This document shows, in pieces, positions 12,600 to 23,199 of a stretch of DNA of 64,000 nucleotides. Origin of the DNA: Myotis daubentonii (taxonomy: Eukaryota; Chordata; Mammalia; Chiroptera; Vespertilionidae); the NCBI RefSeq assembly GCF_963259705.1, contig NC_081844.1, forward strand, positions 45,956,001 to 46,020,000, read 5' to 3'. The stretch's first letter is position 1. Each line of letters begins with the position of its first letter. The notes under the pieces are model-generated. The model had not been told where the DNA came from, searched no databases, and saw only the letters and a list, made by a program, of their open reading frames with translations. Both the position numbers and the translations under genes were made by a program.

Positions 12600-13246
12600 C
12601 TGGTTTAAACCATTACATGGGTCATTTATTGTAAGATTTAAAGGAGTTTTCACTACTTCAATGAGTTATGAATTGCCAAGAGAGAGATATGGGGCACTGT
12701 ATTTTCAGTGGCGCACAGGTAAGCTGTATCTAGTAAGCTTCATAAGACTGGGTCAAAACCCTGAGAAGGTAAAGCAATAAGACAAAACATGAATGTTCAT
12801 TTTATTCATTTGCTTTTCATGTGTTTGTGTGCAGGGTAGGATTGCCAGATGGAAAAGTACCCCAAAAAAGAGCACTGCTTAGAAGAAGTGTCTGAGGACA
12901 GCAAGGCTCTGGGTCCTCCTGTCTCTGGCAAGTTGAAAGGCAGAGATAAGACATCAGCTCAAATAGAAATCTACAATTGAAATTGGGGATTCACACCTTG
13001 CAGTGTCTTATGGAAAATACATCAATCCAGTTGCCAAATACATTCAGGCTTACCCCAGTTAGGATTTGCCACTGAAAATTAAAACATGAGTGGCAAGTTA
13101 CAGGACTGTTTTTTTCTCCAGCTTTATATTACTATATAATCGATCATTAAGCATTTCACAAGTCACATGGCAACTTTCAAGTCATTTGCAATTTAACTGA
13201 CCAGAAATAAGTATCCAGACCAGTAAGAAAAAGGAAACTACCGCTG
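12600..13246. other. Intergenic, nothing recognised
   Basis: No open frame, RNA gene or repeat that I can name between the duplication and the next Ves SINE. Confidence 0.5.
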
Positions 13247-13260
13247 AAAAGCATTGGAGA

Positions 13261-13473
13261 CCTGGCTGGCGTGGCTCAGTCATTGAGGGTTAACCTGTGA
13301 ACTAGGAGGTCGCAGTTCCATTCTAGTGGGGCCAGAGGCCCAGGTTATGGGCTCTATCCCCAGTGTGGGACATGCAGGAGGCAGCCAATCAATGATTCTT
13401 TCTCATCATTAATGTTTCTATCTCTCTCCCTCTCCCTCCCTCTCTAAAATCAACAAACATATTTATTTTTTTA
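13261..13473 (+). mobile_element. Ves SINE, sense, with long target duplication
   Basis: The tRNA-like head is CCTGGCTGGCGTGGCTCAGT, followed by the pyrimidine-rich body and a T/A tail. A 14-base direct repeat AAAAGCATTGGAGA flanks it at 13247-13260 and 13474-13487, the mark of L1-driven target-primed insertion. Confidence 0.95.
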
Positions 13474-13624
13474 AAAAGCATTGGAGACAAGAGACAGAGA
13501 AGCCTCAATAGAAATAGCCACTTCATTACTTGTCTTCTAAACTGACATACACTTTTGCTTAATGAAAATTTATGGTAACAAGAAATTTTATCACTTCTCA
13601 CGTACTGGGAGTTTCAGAGACAAA

Positions 13625-13628
<4 letters not shown>

Positions 13629-13670
<42 letters not shown>
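13629..13670. repeat. (AC)n microsatellite
   Basis: A pure AC run of 42 bases lies immediately past the PDGFC polyadenylation site. Confidence 0.97.
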
Positions 13671-13672
<2 letters not shown>

Positions 13673-13700
13673 AAGTTTCTCCCCAAAATAGCCACATTCT

Positions 13701-13706
13701 TTTATT
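13701..13706 (-). promoter_or_regulatory. PDGFC: Distal poly(A) signal of PDGFC
   Basis: AATAAA on the minus strand (TTTATT on the plus strand) lies in a context that matches the end of the human transcript (CAAATAAAAGAATGTGGC). Cleavage is expected 10-30 bases further down, at about 13671-13690, right against a CA repeat. Confidence 0.85.
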
Positions 13707-14092
13707 TGGTGATTCAATACATTTTTAATTCAAATAGCCACCACATAACCTAGGCACAATATTAAGCATTTACAAGCAAGTATTTTACCAATTTCCTTTT
13801 CAATTGCCAAAGAGTACAATATGTGAATTGGTTAAGGGATATACTTCTGTACATTAAAATATCCATGTATTTATACAAGCGTGTGGGACAGAGTTTCAAG
13901 AGAATAAAACCAGAACATCGCAATAAATAGGATGTGTTCCTACAGGACAGCAGAGCTTCTCAGGAAGCCATGGAGTCTCTTTTTTCAAGGTGCTTTGTGT
14001 TCTTCTGAGCTAGGCTCGCGCTTCCCACAATAAGGGTTCGCGGTGAGTAATGATGGATCCGATTTCTATTTCCCTATGTCCCTATGTCACTT

Positions 14093-14098
14093 TTTATT
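14093..14098 (-). promoter_or_regulatory. Possible internal poly(A) signal in PDGFC 3'UTR
   Basis: A second AATAAA on the minus strand lies about 390 bases upstream of the distal one. It could yield a shorter 3'UTR, but no strong downstream GU-rich element is evident by eye. Confidence 0.4.
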
Positions 14099-15154
14099 TG
14101 CATCTCTAATAATAGGAGTGGAGGATATGATCACTTACTTATCTTCAAAAGTGTTCACAATGTACCAAATTCTATTTATTTCCCATTTCAATATTTTAAA
14201 ATGCAAATTAATCTAAGCTCTAGCACCGTCTAAGAGTGAAATACATGTATTTTTGTCAGAGCAACAATATTTCATATAATCTTTGTTCCTCTGGCTATAA
14301 CAATTCTGTTTAGAAAAATTTACCAAGCTAAAAATAGTTGATCTAGGTTGTCATAAAAAAGGAATATTAAATACCTTTGGTAAAAATAGATATATTTAAC
14401 AAGATTAGAAAAGCAAACCGTTATAATGTCAAAAGGAGAATATAAAAATGTACACAATAAAACAAATAAACCAACTTATAGATAAAGTGAAGGTAAGGCC
14501 ACTCTTCTTTTCAGGTTTGTCTCTTCCACACCATGAAATGTAGTTCGTGTCTTCTAAATGATAGAAATATTTTATAAGAAATATGGAAAATCCAGTCTTT
14601 CTTATCAACAGGACAAAAGTTTGATTTATAGCAACATAGTTCCTTTTTTCCCCAAAACCAAGTTTGTAGGCCATAGAACACTCTGGTTTAAACATGTGAC
14701 TATAAGGGAAAAATTCCAGATTTCTGTGATTTTTAGGCCCAGAATATGGAGCTTGAGAGTTAATAAGCAAGGCAATAGAATCAGGTGCCCATCTGCACTC
14801 ATTTCCTTCCTGTACTGACATTAACTAAGTCATATCAAGACAACTGAAACATAGAACACAGCCAGCTGAGTAAGTGCATGGTAACTCTGTAACTAGCTAG
14901 TGATCTACAACATTTAATATTTTTTCCATGCCGGGAGACCTTTTCCCTGTCATTGGGGCCTCCTCTCAAGAGAGCTGTTGCACAACTCCTCATTCCGGTT
15001 GGCGTCTCCTCTTTCAGAACACACTGTAAATCCTGTAGGCTGAAAGGTCCCTGAAGCAAACAACTGAGATTATGGATGGCGGTAACGCATCAGTTCTAGA
15101 ACAGAGCCAGCCGCTGCGCTGCGCTGCCGGGCGAAGGCGGCATGTGGCGATGCG

Positions 15155-15271
15155 TTATCCTCCGGCGTTCCCTCTGCACACACAGTCACACTCCTCATGG
15201 TGCTCCAGGGCCACGTCAGTGAGAGATTTATGCAATCCCCTGACACCAATCTTTGGTCTCAACTGAAGGAC
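15155..15271 (-). CDS. PDGFC: PDGFC exon 6 (C-terminus and stop)
   Basis: This terminal coding part supplies the last strand of the growth-factor core. The minus strand has an acceptor (ATTGTTCCCTTCAG) before GTCCTTCAG and continues in phase 0 from exon 5, whose last codon is GAG. It encodes 38 residues, VLQLRPKIGVRGLHKSLTDV followed by ALEHHEECDCVCRGNAGG, and then TAA at 15157-15155. The ECDCVC motif holds the final knot cysteines. The length equals human residues 308-345. Two points differ from the human ending I recall: I for T in RPKTGV, and NAGG in place of STGG (mouse also has NAGG). The exon is too short and lacks a methionine start, so it is found only by homology and splice phase. 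Confidence 0.97.
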   Translation of the reverse strand, partial: VLQLRPKIGVRGLHKSLTDVALEHHEECDCVCRGNAGG

Positions 15272-16048
15272 CTGAAGGGAACAATGTAAACCACCGTTAA
15301 AATCAATCAGTATCTATCCTGTATGGGTTCACAGACAAGTAAAATTTCAGGAAAAAAAAATGTGGGCCCAGCAAAGATCTATAGATTTTGTTTTTTCTTA
15401 GTAAAGGCATTATGAATATAACCCCCCACCCCTCAAAAAAATCATACATGATCAATTTTCATGAAAGCAAGGCTATTTCAATACCAACAATTTGGAAGGG
15501 TGCTGCTTCAGAATAAAGAACAGTCCTTACATGGAAAGAGTCACCTTGCACACTTTATTTTACTCATTTAACAATACGGAGAAATTTCACCTTGGTGATG
15601 TATTTTGGAACCACTATGGCACGATTAATTTTTCTGTTTGTTAGTTTCTTTCAGTCACTCATTTGTTCGCACATTTAACAAATATTTATGCTTGAAGCAA
15701 TACACACAAGCACTGCGGTACTGTGAAAAGAAACATGATCGCTCTGCAGCTGAGTTTGCTCAATTATGCCACTCATTAATTTTCTTGGCTACACCTCAAG
15801 TCCTCTATAAACTTGATGAGATGGATTAGATGTACTTCAGAGACATCAGCCTCTGTCACAGCTAACTTTCTGCAGCTGGGTCCTACTGTGCAGTATACGG
15901 AGATTTGGCAATGACAGTAATGGCTCTATTTAATGCAGTTACTTAGTTACTTGCAGTTTGGGTTGCTGGGATTTTTATTAAAATATACGGCAAAATAGAC
16001 AGTGATCCTAAGCATAATTCTTTTCAACACAACAAAAGGACATAGCTT

Positions 16049-16179
16049 TCTATAATAAAAGCTTAGTATGCTAATTAGACCAGACATCCCTCCAGATGCC
16101 CTTCTGGGCGACCTTCCAGATGAAGCTGGGGCTACGAGGGCCAAGCCCCTTGCAGGAATTTCGTGCATTGGGCCTCTAG
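16049..16179 (+). mobile_element. Short Helitron (131 bp)
   Basis: It begins TCTATAATAAAAGCTTAGTA and ends with a hairpin (TGCAGGAATTTCGTGCA) followed by GGGCCTCTAG and a T. The 3' end is the HeliBat type, but the 5' end differs from the TCCTATATAATAAAAGGC type, so it is a separate subfamily. The base before the start is T rather than A. Confidence 0.85.
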
Positions 16180-16539
16180 TGTATTTTATAAAAGACTACC
16201 TGATGTACTTGAAAAGAATGATCTATTTAATGTGCATTACATTTTATTTCTTATAATAGAAATGATACATTTTTTTATAATTTATGTTTGAATTATAAAC
16301 AAACCCTAGAGCACATAATAACATGAAGTTGTCTAGTGTCTCTGCTCTCTGGGTATGACGCAGATAACTTCATAGAGCAACTTCTAAAAGTTCCTGGACA
16401 TTTTCATTAATCCAAAAAGGCACAAGTCAAGTCTTATGACTGTTCTTCTTAAAGATTAAAATAAGAAGAAAAAAAAAAGAATGTATAACTCATTTGGAGA
16501 ATGTGGTCATACCGAAGGTTAATTAGCTAACATTTTTTC

Positions 16540-16710
16540 AATGCTTATGAGTGCTAGCCACTATAATAAGGATTTTACAGACTTTAACTCACAAGCATTC
16601 CATGAAGTAATTTATAACTATTCCCCCTATTTTGCACATGAGTGAACAGAAGCTTAGAGAGAATAAGTGGCATAGCCTGTGTTTGTGCTTCGGCCAAATA
16701 TGAATTATTA
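16540..16710 (-). repeat. MIR
   Basis: The segment around CTATTTTGCACATGAGTGAA and AGAAGCTTAGAGAGAATAAG follows the reverse MIR core. Confidence 0.65.
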
Positions 16711-18250
16711 GGGCAACAGATAACAATTTTATGAAGACTCAGATATACCTAGTCATGCATTCTATTTACTTAGTAACTTTCTTTGCAGAAAGATAAACTG
16801 CAAGTCTTAAAATAACTATGGGAAATAGTCAGCTTCTAAGTTAGATTTTTATTACATTTCATAATGCTAGAATAAAAATGACTAAAAATGTACTATTTTA
16901 ATGTGGTTAGGAAGACAGATAAATTGCAGTATTGGCATAGCCAATGTCTTTAATTCCTATCTCCACGTGTATACATTTTCCCAGTTGGCAGGGGAAAAAT
17001 TACTATGAAAGGGAAAGGTAAGGAAGGCTACCATATGCCATCCTAACAGGCTAAGCTGCAACCTTACAACCCTTCCACCCCCTAGCAGTGCTTATGTCAA
17101 GGTGCATTCACCAAACAAAAGCCCCTTCTCACACACACACCCAGTCTTCATCCATGGATGTTTGTGGAGATCAGATAGAAGAATAATCTCTTTATGTCCT
17201 AGTGATGTTGAAGTCTTGGATAAGAAATTCTTACACAAGGTGGTGGGACCATACTTATTGTTTTCTATCTCGGTTCTGTTTGAAAGTTCTAACTTGTGAA
17301 GAGAAAGTTAGACTTGGACCATGACCAGCAGGTCCCAGATAATATGAAAGATGATCATTGGATTTTCAGGACACAGTTTAGGACACCAGAAGAAAAAAAC
17401 AAGCAGAAGAATATCTCACAAAATTTTGAGGGAGCATTTCAAACTCTAAATGCAAGCACATGAAAAAATAATCCAGGGTAAAGCTAAAACCAGTGGAAAG
17501 GAAAAGATTAGGTACAGAAGGAACCATCAAGGAATAGAGGCACAGGTATCATTGCCCAAAGTATGCAAAGTGGCCTTACATTTTGGGGTGTCATAGAACC
17601 TTGGAGGATGGGACTCATTACTAGAATAAGTCAATTGAATGGTATATTTCCATCCCAAATAAATAGATCTAAGCATAAAAAAGACTATACTTTAAATTAT
17701 GAAAAATGAAATTAGATATATGAAGATATAAACAAGGTAAACAAGATAATACTTGTATAGTAGAGATGGTAAAGCTGGTATAGTAGAGATGAAGGAAAGA
17801 AAACTTAGAACTTTTAAGCTCTGTCTTTGCTTCTGCCTTCTCCATGAGGTGGAAAAATCTTCAAAGTGTAAATGAGAACAATGCTCATCAAAAAGAATGA
17901 AAGCCCAACTAATATAAAATATCAATAATATTTTAAGTTATATATAAAAAATAATTTCATTTATTCAGGAGTAGTATTAGACTCAGAACTTATTTCCAAA
18001 ATATAAAACTAAGAAAAATACAGGGCTCAGGAATGATGAATTACATCAAATGCACCCCCTACTTTTTTCAGAGTAATTTGATCTTTTATAAAAAAGATGA
18101 CCAAAGAAAAATTAATGATAAAAAATTAAGACAAGGCTATTACTGGAGCTATTTATGAGAAATTTGAAGCAGGTGACAAGGCAATGATATTGCTATACAT
18201 ACACACTTTAGGGGTGTGGGAAACTTACACTCGATGGCCATCTAGTTACC

Positions 18251-18462
18251 CAATGGTTCTCAACCTTCTGGCCCTTTAAATACAGTTCCTCATGTTGTGA
18301 CCCAACCATAAAATCATTTCCAATGCTACTTCATAACTGTAATGTTGCTACTGTTATGAATCGTAATGTAAATATCTGATATGCAGGATGGTCTTAGGCG
18401 ACCCCTGTGAAAGGGTTGTTCAACCGCCAAAGGGGTCGCGACCCACAGGTTGAGAACCGCTG
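18251..18462 (+). mobile_element. SPIN-type hAT MITE
   Basis: The terminal inverted repeats are CAATGGTTCTCAACC at the left and GGTTGAGAACCGCTG at the right. The interior has GACCCAACCATAAAAT, the CTTCATAACTGTAATGTTGC block, and CTTAGGCGACCCCTGTGAAA. This order matches the non-autonomous SPIN element known from Myotis, bushbaby, tenrec and other tetrapods. The flanking 8-mers (AGTTACCC and AATTACAC) match only in part, so the target duplication has decayed or the ends are off by a base. Confidence 0.92.
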
Positions 18463-20479
18463 AATTACACACATAAAGGTATATACGTGTGCCTATATAT
18501 AATGCATATGTAACCAACCCCACCCAAAGACTAGTGCGTAATGGATCATTGCCATTCTGGAAGGCCAGAGATCCAATAAGCAGTGTCCACAGCCTTTCCC
18601 CACACAAGTTTTACCTGAGACTTTAAAACAGATTTTACAAACTCTTTGGCAACTTCCTGCATAACCCTACAACTAATGTTATTTGAAAATAAATTTAAAA
18701 GTATAGCATGGAAGAGGATATGCTTCACGGAGGACTGGTTTATCTGACTAAAAGCATTGCATGGAACCAGCATCTGAGAGGCTGGCTTAAGAAGGTTGAT
18801 ATAGCTGGTCTGGATTTTATAGCTCTTAGAATGGTGTCATATACCCAAGATCTGTTGGCTACATCAGGTCCCCAAATGCACTTTATTTAGTAAAAACTTG
18901 CTTTAAAATAGTTCAAAATCGAATGACTTTAGGTGGGAAAAGATCACTCAAGTTTAATTCCTAATCTCATTATATCCTTTTATGTTAGGCCATTCAACTC
19001 TAGTATCAGCCTGGCCTGTAAGGTATTTTAAATTTAACCTGCTTAAGAACGACTATATGGAGGGTTTCTTCTTGACTAGATACCCCAGTTCATGGATCAG
19101 CAATCAGGCTGGCCTCTGGGCATAGCCTGGCTGGGGCTTCTTGAGCCACCATGCTCATAACTGTCTACTTCCTGTAACTGGAGCGGAGACTGCTCCCGGC
19201 ACAAGGCGCATTAGAAGAATGCAGTGTAGAAATGGAAGTAGGACATGAGTACTGGCAGTAAATTGTCCTATTTTTAATCACAGGCTTCTAGTTTGGGATG
19301 TTTTCTTTTGAAAATTGCAATCTAGTAATTGCCTTGGAATAACATAGCTAGGAAAAAAACAGATAATTCTCACAGCTTACACTATTTCATTGAGGTTTAA
19401 TACCCCGTTGATGGTTACAAGTTAAAGATAGATCTAGGATGGAAACAGGGTCCATTGTCTTCTGGAATCCAGTGCTTCCTCCCCCCCTGACTTTATCAGC
19501 TGCCAACACAATGTTGTTGAAGGGTAGCTATACAATGTTGTGGTATAGCTTATGACACTGTCCATGTTTAGATTACCTAACAGATAAGGGTTTCATTGAT
19601 ATCTTTTGCAAGTCAAAAAAGTCATTTTACTTATTAAGCAGATGTTTACTTTTGAAGATTCTTTTATTTAGTAGAAAAAATAAACTACTGAAATGAAGCT
19701 ATATTGAAATTAAGTCAAAAAGACTGATTTTTGGCTTGGTGTAATGAACAAAGGTTTTGTAAAAATCAAAGTTGACTCATCAAGAAGGAATTGCTTCCTA
19801 ATGTATGAATGCTACACGATGCTCTTGGAGAGAGAGAGTGGGATAGAATTTGGGATATTCTAGCATCATGGAGAATTTGGAGTACATCAGTTATAAGGTT
19901 CCCAAGGCTCTGAAAAACAACAATTGCTAAGTTTTAATATTGGAGTTTTCTTGATTCTGTAAAAAGATAAAAGGGTGAAGCTTCCATAACATGCTCTTTG
20001 GGGCAATATGAATAACAGGAAGATGGATATAATTATGAATGTGTCTTCTTGGGATACAGGTGCCTACACTGCCTCAAATGGAAAAGTAAATATCAAAGAT
20101 CTTCTCTCTCCAAATTAGACAATGACTCATCTCCAAGTTTCTCTTTAAAATATTTCCATTCAGCTTTTGAACAGTTGAAAAGTTTCACCCATATTTTACC
20201 ATATAAAAGAACTCATTTTGTTTTTTGTATAGAGAGGAAAACTTCACTGACCACCTATGGTGTACTATCAGAGGATAAGCTTTCAAAATATTTAATGTCT
20301 GGTTATTTGAGTTAAAGGTCCTACTTTTAAAAAATGAGAACATAAAGTGTATCTGTGGGTGTGTTTTTTTAATGAATGCTACATCCTTCCAAACAAAAAT
20401 TCATTTCAGATACACTGTTTTGTTATTTTTAAAGCAACAAAATACCCAAAGGAACCCAAAAATAAAATGATATACCTAC

Positions 20480-20697
20480 CTCATGGTATTTTTTAGTCAC
20501 TTTGCTTGGGACACATTGACACTCATTGCAATTGTGGAGACAACAGGCACAGTTTCCACCACAGCGCTTAACCAGGAGACAACCTGGCCAGAAAATAGTA
20601 TCGGTTCTCTTTAGTTCTTCCCTTATGGACACTGAGAAGTTACGAGGTGTGCAGCTGTACAACCTTACCTCCTCTTTTAGAAGGTTCAGATCCACCA
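20480..20697 (-). CDS. PDGFC: PDGFC exon 5 (cystine-knot growth-factor core)
   Basis: This exon encodes most of the PDGF/VEGF core domain, the part that dimerises and binds PDGFR-alpha. On the minus strand the acceptor reads CCATGCAG before TGGTGGATCTG, and the exon ends CATGAG before a GTAGGT donor. The 218 bp complete the codon split with exon 4 and add 72 codons, 73 residues in all (235-307 by human numbering). Cysteines fall at exon residues 16, 40, 46, 50, 52, 53, 57, 60 and 62. The hallmarks WPGC and RCGGNCACC are visible, followed by the HNCNECQC run. The sequence is essentially that of the human protein apart from K for T in NLLTEE, which mouse also has. The splice phases join exons 4, 5 and 6 without a break, so this is the functional locus rather than a processed copy. 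Confidence 0.98.
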
Positions 20698-23163
20698 CTG
20701 CATGGCATAAAAGAAAGAAAAAAAAATAGATGTTCATGCTCTGGACTTGAATATATTCCATTGAACTCTTTTCATAAAGAAATCAAACTATGTCATGGAC
20801 AATAATCCTGACAATATCCCTCCTTATTGTAGCTATGTTTGGGAGCTGTGCAGCTTGCAAGTTGGACTTTCTATTTTATAGTAAACAAAGCTTCATTATG
20901 ATTTAGTGTCCAATAAAGAGATGCCATTGTGCAATGTTAAGAACAGAGCCAACAAAACAGTTGAGAGCTATAAATAGGAACTACGGAGGAAAAAGAGGGC
21001 TACACCTTTTAACCTTAGTAAGAAAGTAAACAAGGAGACTATTGGAGGGAAGAATAGACTTCCAAATAATGAATACTTTGATTAAAAAATAAATGCAAGT
21101 TTTAAAAAGATTACAAGCTCATGCCATTAATGAAGAACAACATACAGAAACTTGTCGACAAAACTTCCTTATAATCTTTCTGGCAAAAGAATCAAAAATG
21201 TAAAAAGGAAATGAAGAAAATGAAATTTTGAAGATGGCTGAGTGGAGCGTGAAGTGGAAAAAAGAAAGATACATTTTAAAAGAGCAGAAGTGGTTGGAAA
21301 GCACTGCTTCTGGTATATTGAGAATTTCTGGCCTTTGAAATTTAACTTAACTCAGATTTCTATTCTTCTTCTCAAGGATGGAAGAAATGTCTAATGTATA
21401 GCCATTGTCTCTATTCTTTTAACAAGTTGGTTAGCTATGCTGTGCTTTATTCTTTAAAACAGTATCTATTTGTCAAGACCAAACAAAATATCCTTTGATC
21501 AATAGTAAATTCTCAAAGAACCATTGTTTTTAACCACAAAATTATGCTGCTTTAGTGAAATTATATCAAAATAAGATGTAATGTTTAATGTGAATTTATA
21601 TCTAAGATATAAATAATAGTCAATTATGATAAGCATCTGTAATATAATTTTAATTTCTGCTTTATAACTTTGATTTTTTTCCCTTTAAAGATATTCAAAT
21701 AAAAAAATTCCAATAATATTGAAGAGTTTTGGATAACATATAATTGATCAGAGCTTTTTTCCATCAATAAAATTAATGGTTTATTAAACTTTAGGAAAAT
21801 TATCTAAAATGTAATAAATCTAGTTAAATACCTTTTGCTAATATTGGAAACATTATAAACAAGAATTGAGGGAAAAGAAAAAATATTCTCTGGTTAACAA
21901 TTGCTTCAAATAATAATCATGAGTATGTAATCCCATTTTAAAAATTAAGTCCAATATTTTAAAATAACAAGGTGACCATGAATCAAATGCTTATTTTCTT
22001 GGCTATGTTATATTGTATATGTGATCAAATTTTTCTAAATGTCAAGAGAGTTCATGTGTTTTCCAGAGATGTTTTATAAGTTATGCATATGCAATCAAAA
22101 ATGTAAACATATAAACTATTTGGTTGACTAAAATCTTAGTCACAGTTAGGAGAACACCAAGAAATGCTAATTCAATAGGTTAATTTCAACATCTTATTCA
22201 GTTAAAAATTATCTTTTCCATCTCAATAGAAAAATCACAGTTTTATTTGAGCATTTAAAGATTTCCTTTTCATCTGAAAAATGATCCTGTGAAAATAAAG
22301 CTTTTGAATATTTAAGGGGAAATGAGTTCATTTTTTTGAGTGCTATAAAAGACCATTTTATCTCTAATAAAATTAATGAGATACCCAGGTTAAGTGATGT
22401 CACCTGATTTTACCTGATTTCATTTTGATGCAATAATAGCACATGCACATACTGCTCTTTATTGTTAAAGCTACATATGAGCTTATTTGAATATTTTCTC
22501 TAGACGTTACTATCTGATTAAGAAAGGGAGAAAACCTAAAACATGCATGCACATACAGAAGCCAGTTGCCAACATTTGTGACGCTTATTTAAGATTTATG
22601 CTTCTTTAGAATGTGAATGAAGCTCTTAGCTTTGAAAGGATATTCATCTACCTCAAATACTTTTAAACACACTATTTCATGAAACTAGAAAATGAGACTG
22701 TATATGTTCACTTTAAAATGTTTACTTAACCACAATAAAAGGTTAGATAGATTTCCCAAGTGAACTAAGTTATGATACCTGCTACAATGTGAAAATTTAA
22801 ACACACTTTCAACTTAGCTTCCACTCATTTATCATGTTTGACACAAAAGTCAAAAGCCCTTTTTAAGTACTAGTTAAGCCTGACTTAGAAAATATGCTTT
22901 TTTTCTTTTTTTCTGTAGTAGCATGGTATGAATGAGAGCCCTGAACCAGAAGAAGAAAGGGAAAATAATGGAAGAGAAAAACATTAGTGCTGTCAACTCT
23001 GGGCTAAAAAGACAATAAGGATTTTAAATTTGGTCATCATATCTGAAAATTATGCTTGCTATTTCTAAGGCTTCAAACCCACCTAAGCTTCATTAAAGTA
23101 AGTCCTGTTTTTATAAATTGGGAACACAAATTCTTTAAACATTGTGCAGAATTTCTAGGCAAA

Positions 23164-23199
<36 letters not shown>

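Larger units (their letters stand above)
13680..15154 (-). other. PDGFC: PDGFC 3' untranslated region
   Basis: About 1.47 kb follow the stop codon on the minus strand up to the distal poly(A) signal. Several stretches agree closely with the human 3'UTR as I remember it, including the block around 14430-14530, the AAAATACATGTATTT region near 14245 and the end around 13690-13760. No repeat interrupts it. Open frames inside it (for example 14429-14821 and 14558-14818) are chance. Its 5' part near 15060-15150 is GC-rich and carries alternating GCGCTGC motifs. The exact cleavage point is inferred. Confidence 0.9.
15272..20479 (-). other. PDGFC: PDGFC intron 5
   Basis: This 5.2-kb phase-0 intron is bounded by a GTAGGT donor at 20479 and a TTCAG acceptor at 15272. 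It holds a 131-bp Helitron (16049-16179), a MIR (about 16540-16710), a SPIN hAT element (18251-18462) and an L2/MIR-like tail near 15640-15720. The rest (16710-18250 and 18463-20479) shows no gene, RNA or clear repeat. Confidence 0.9.
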
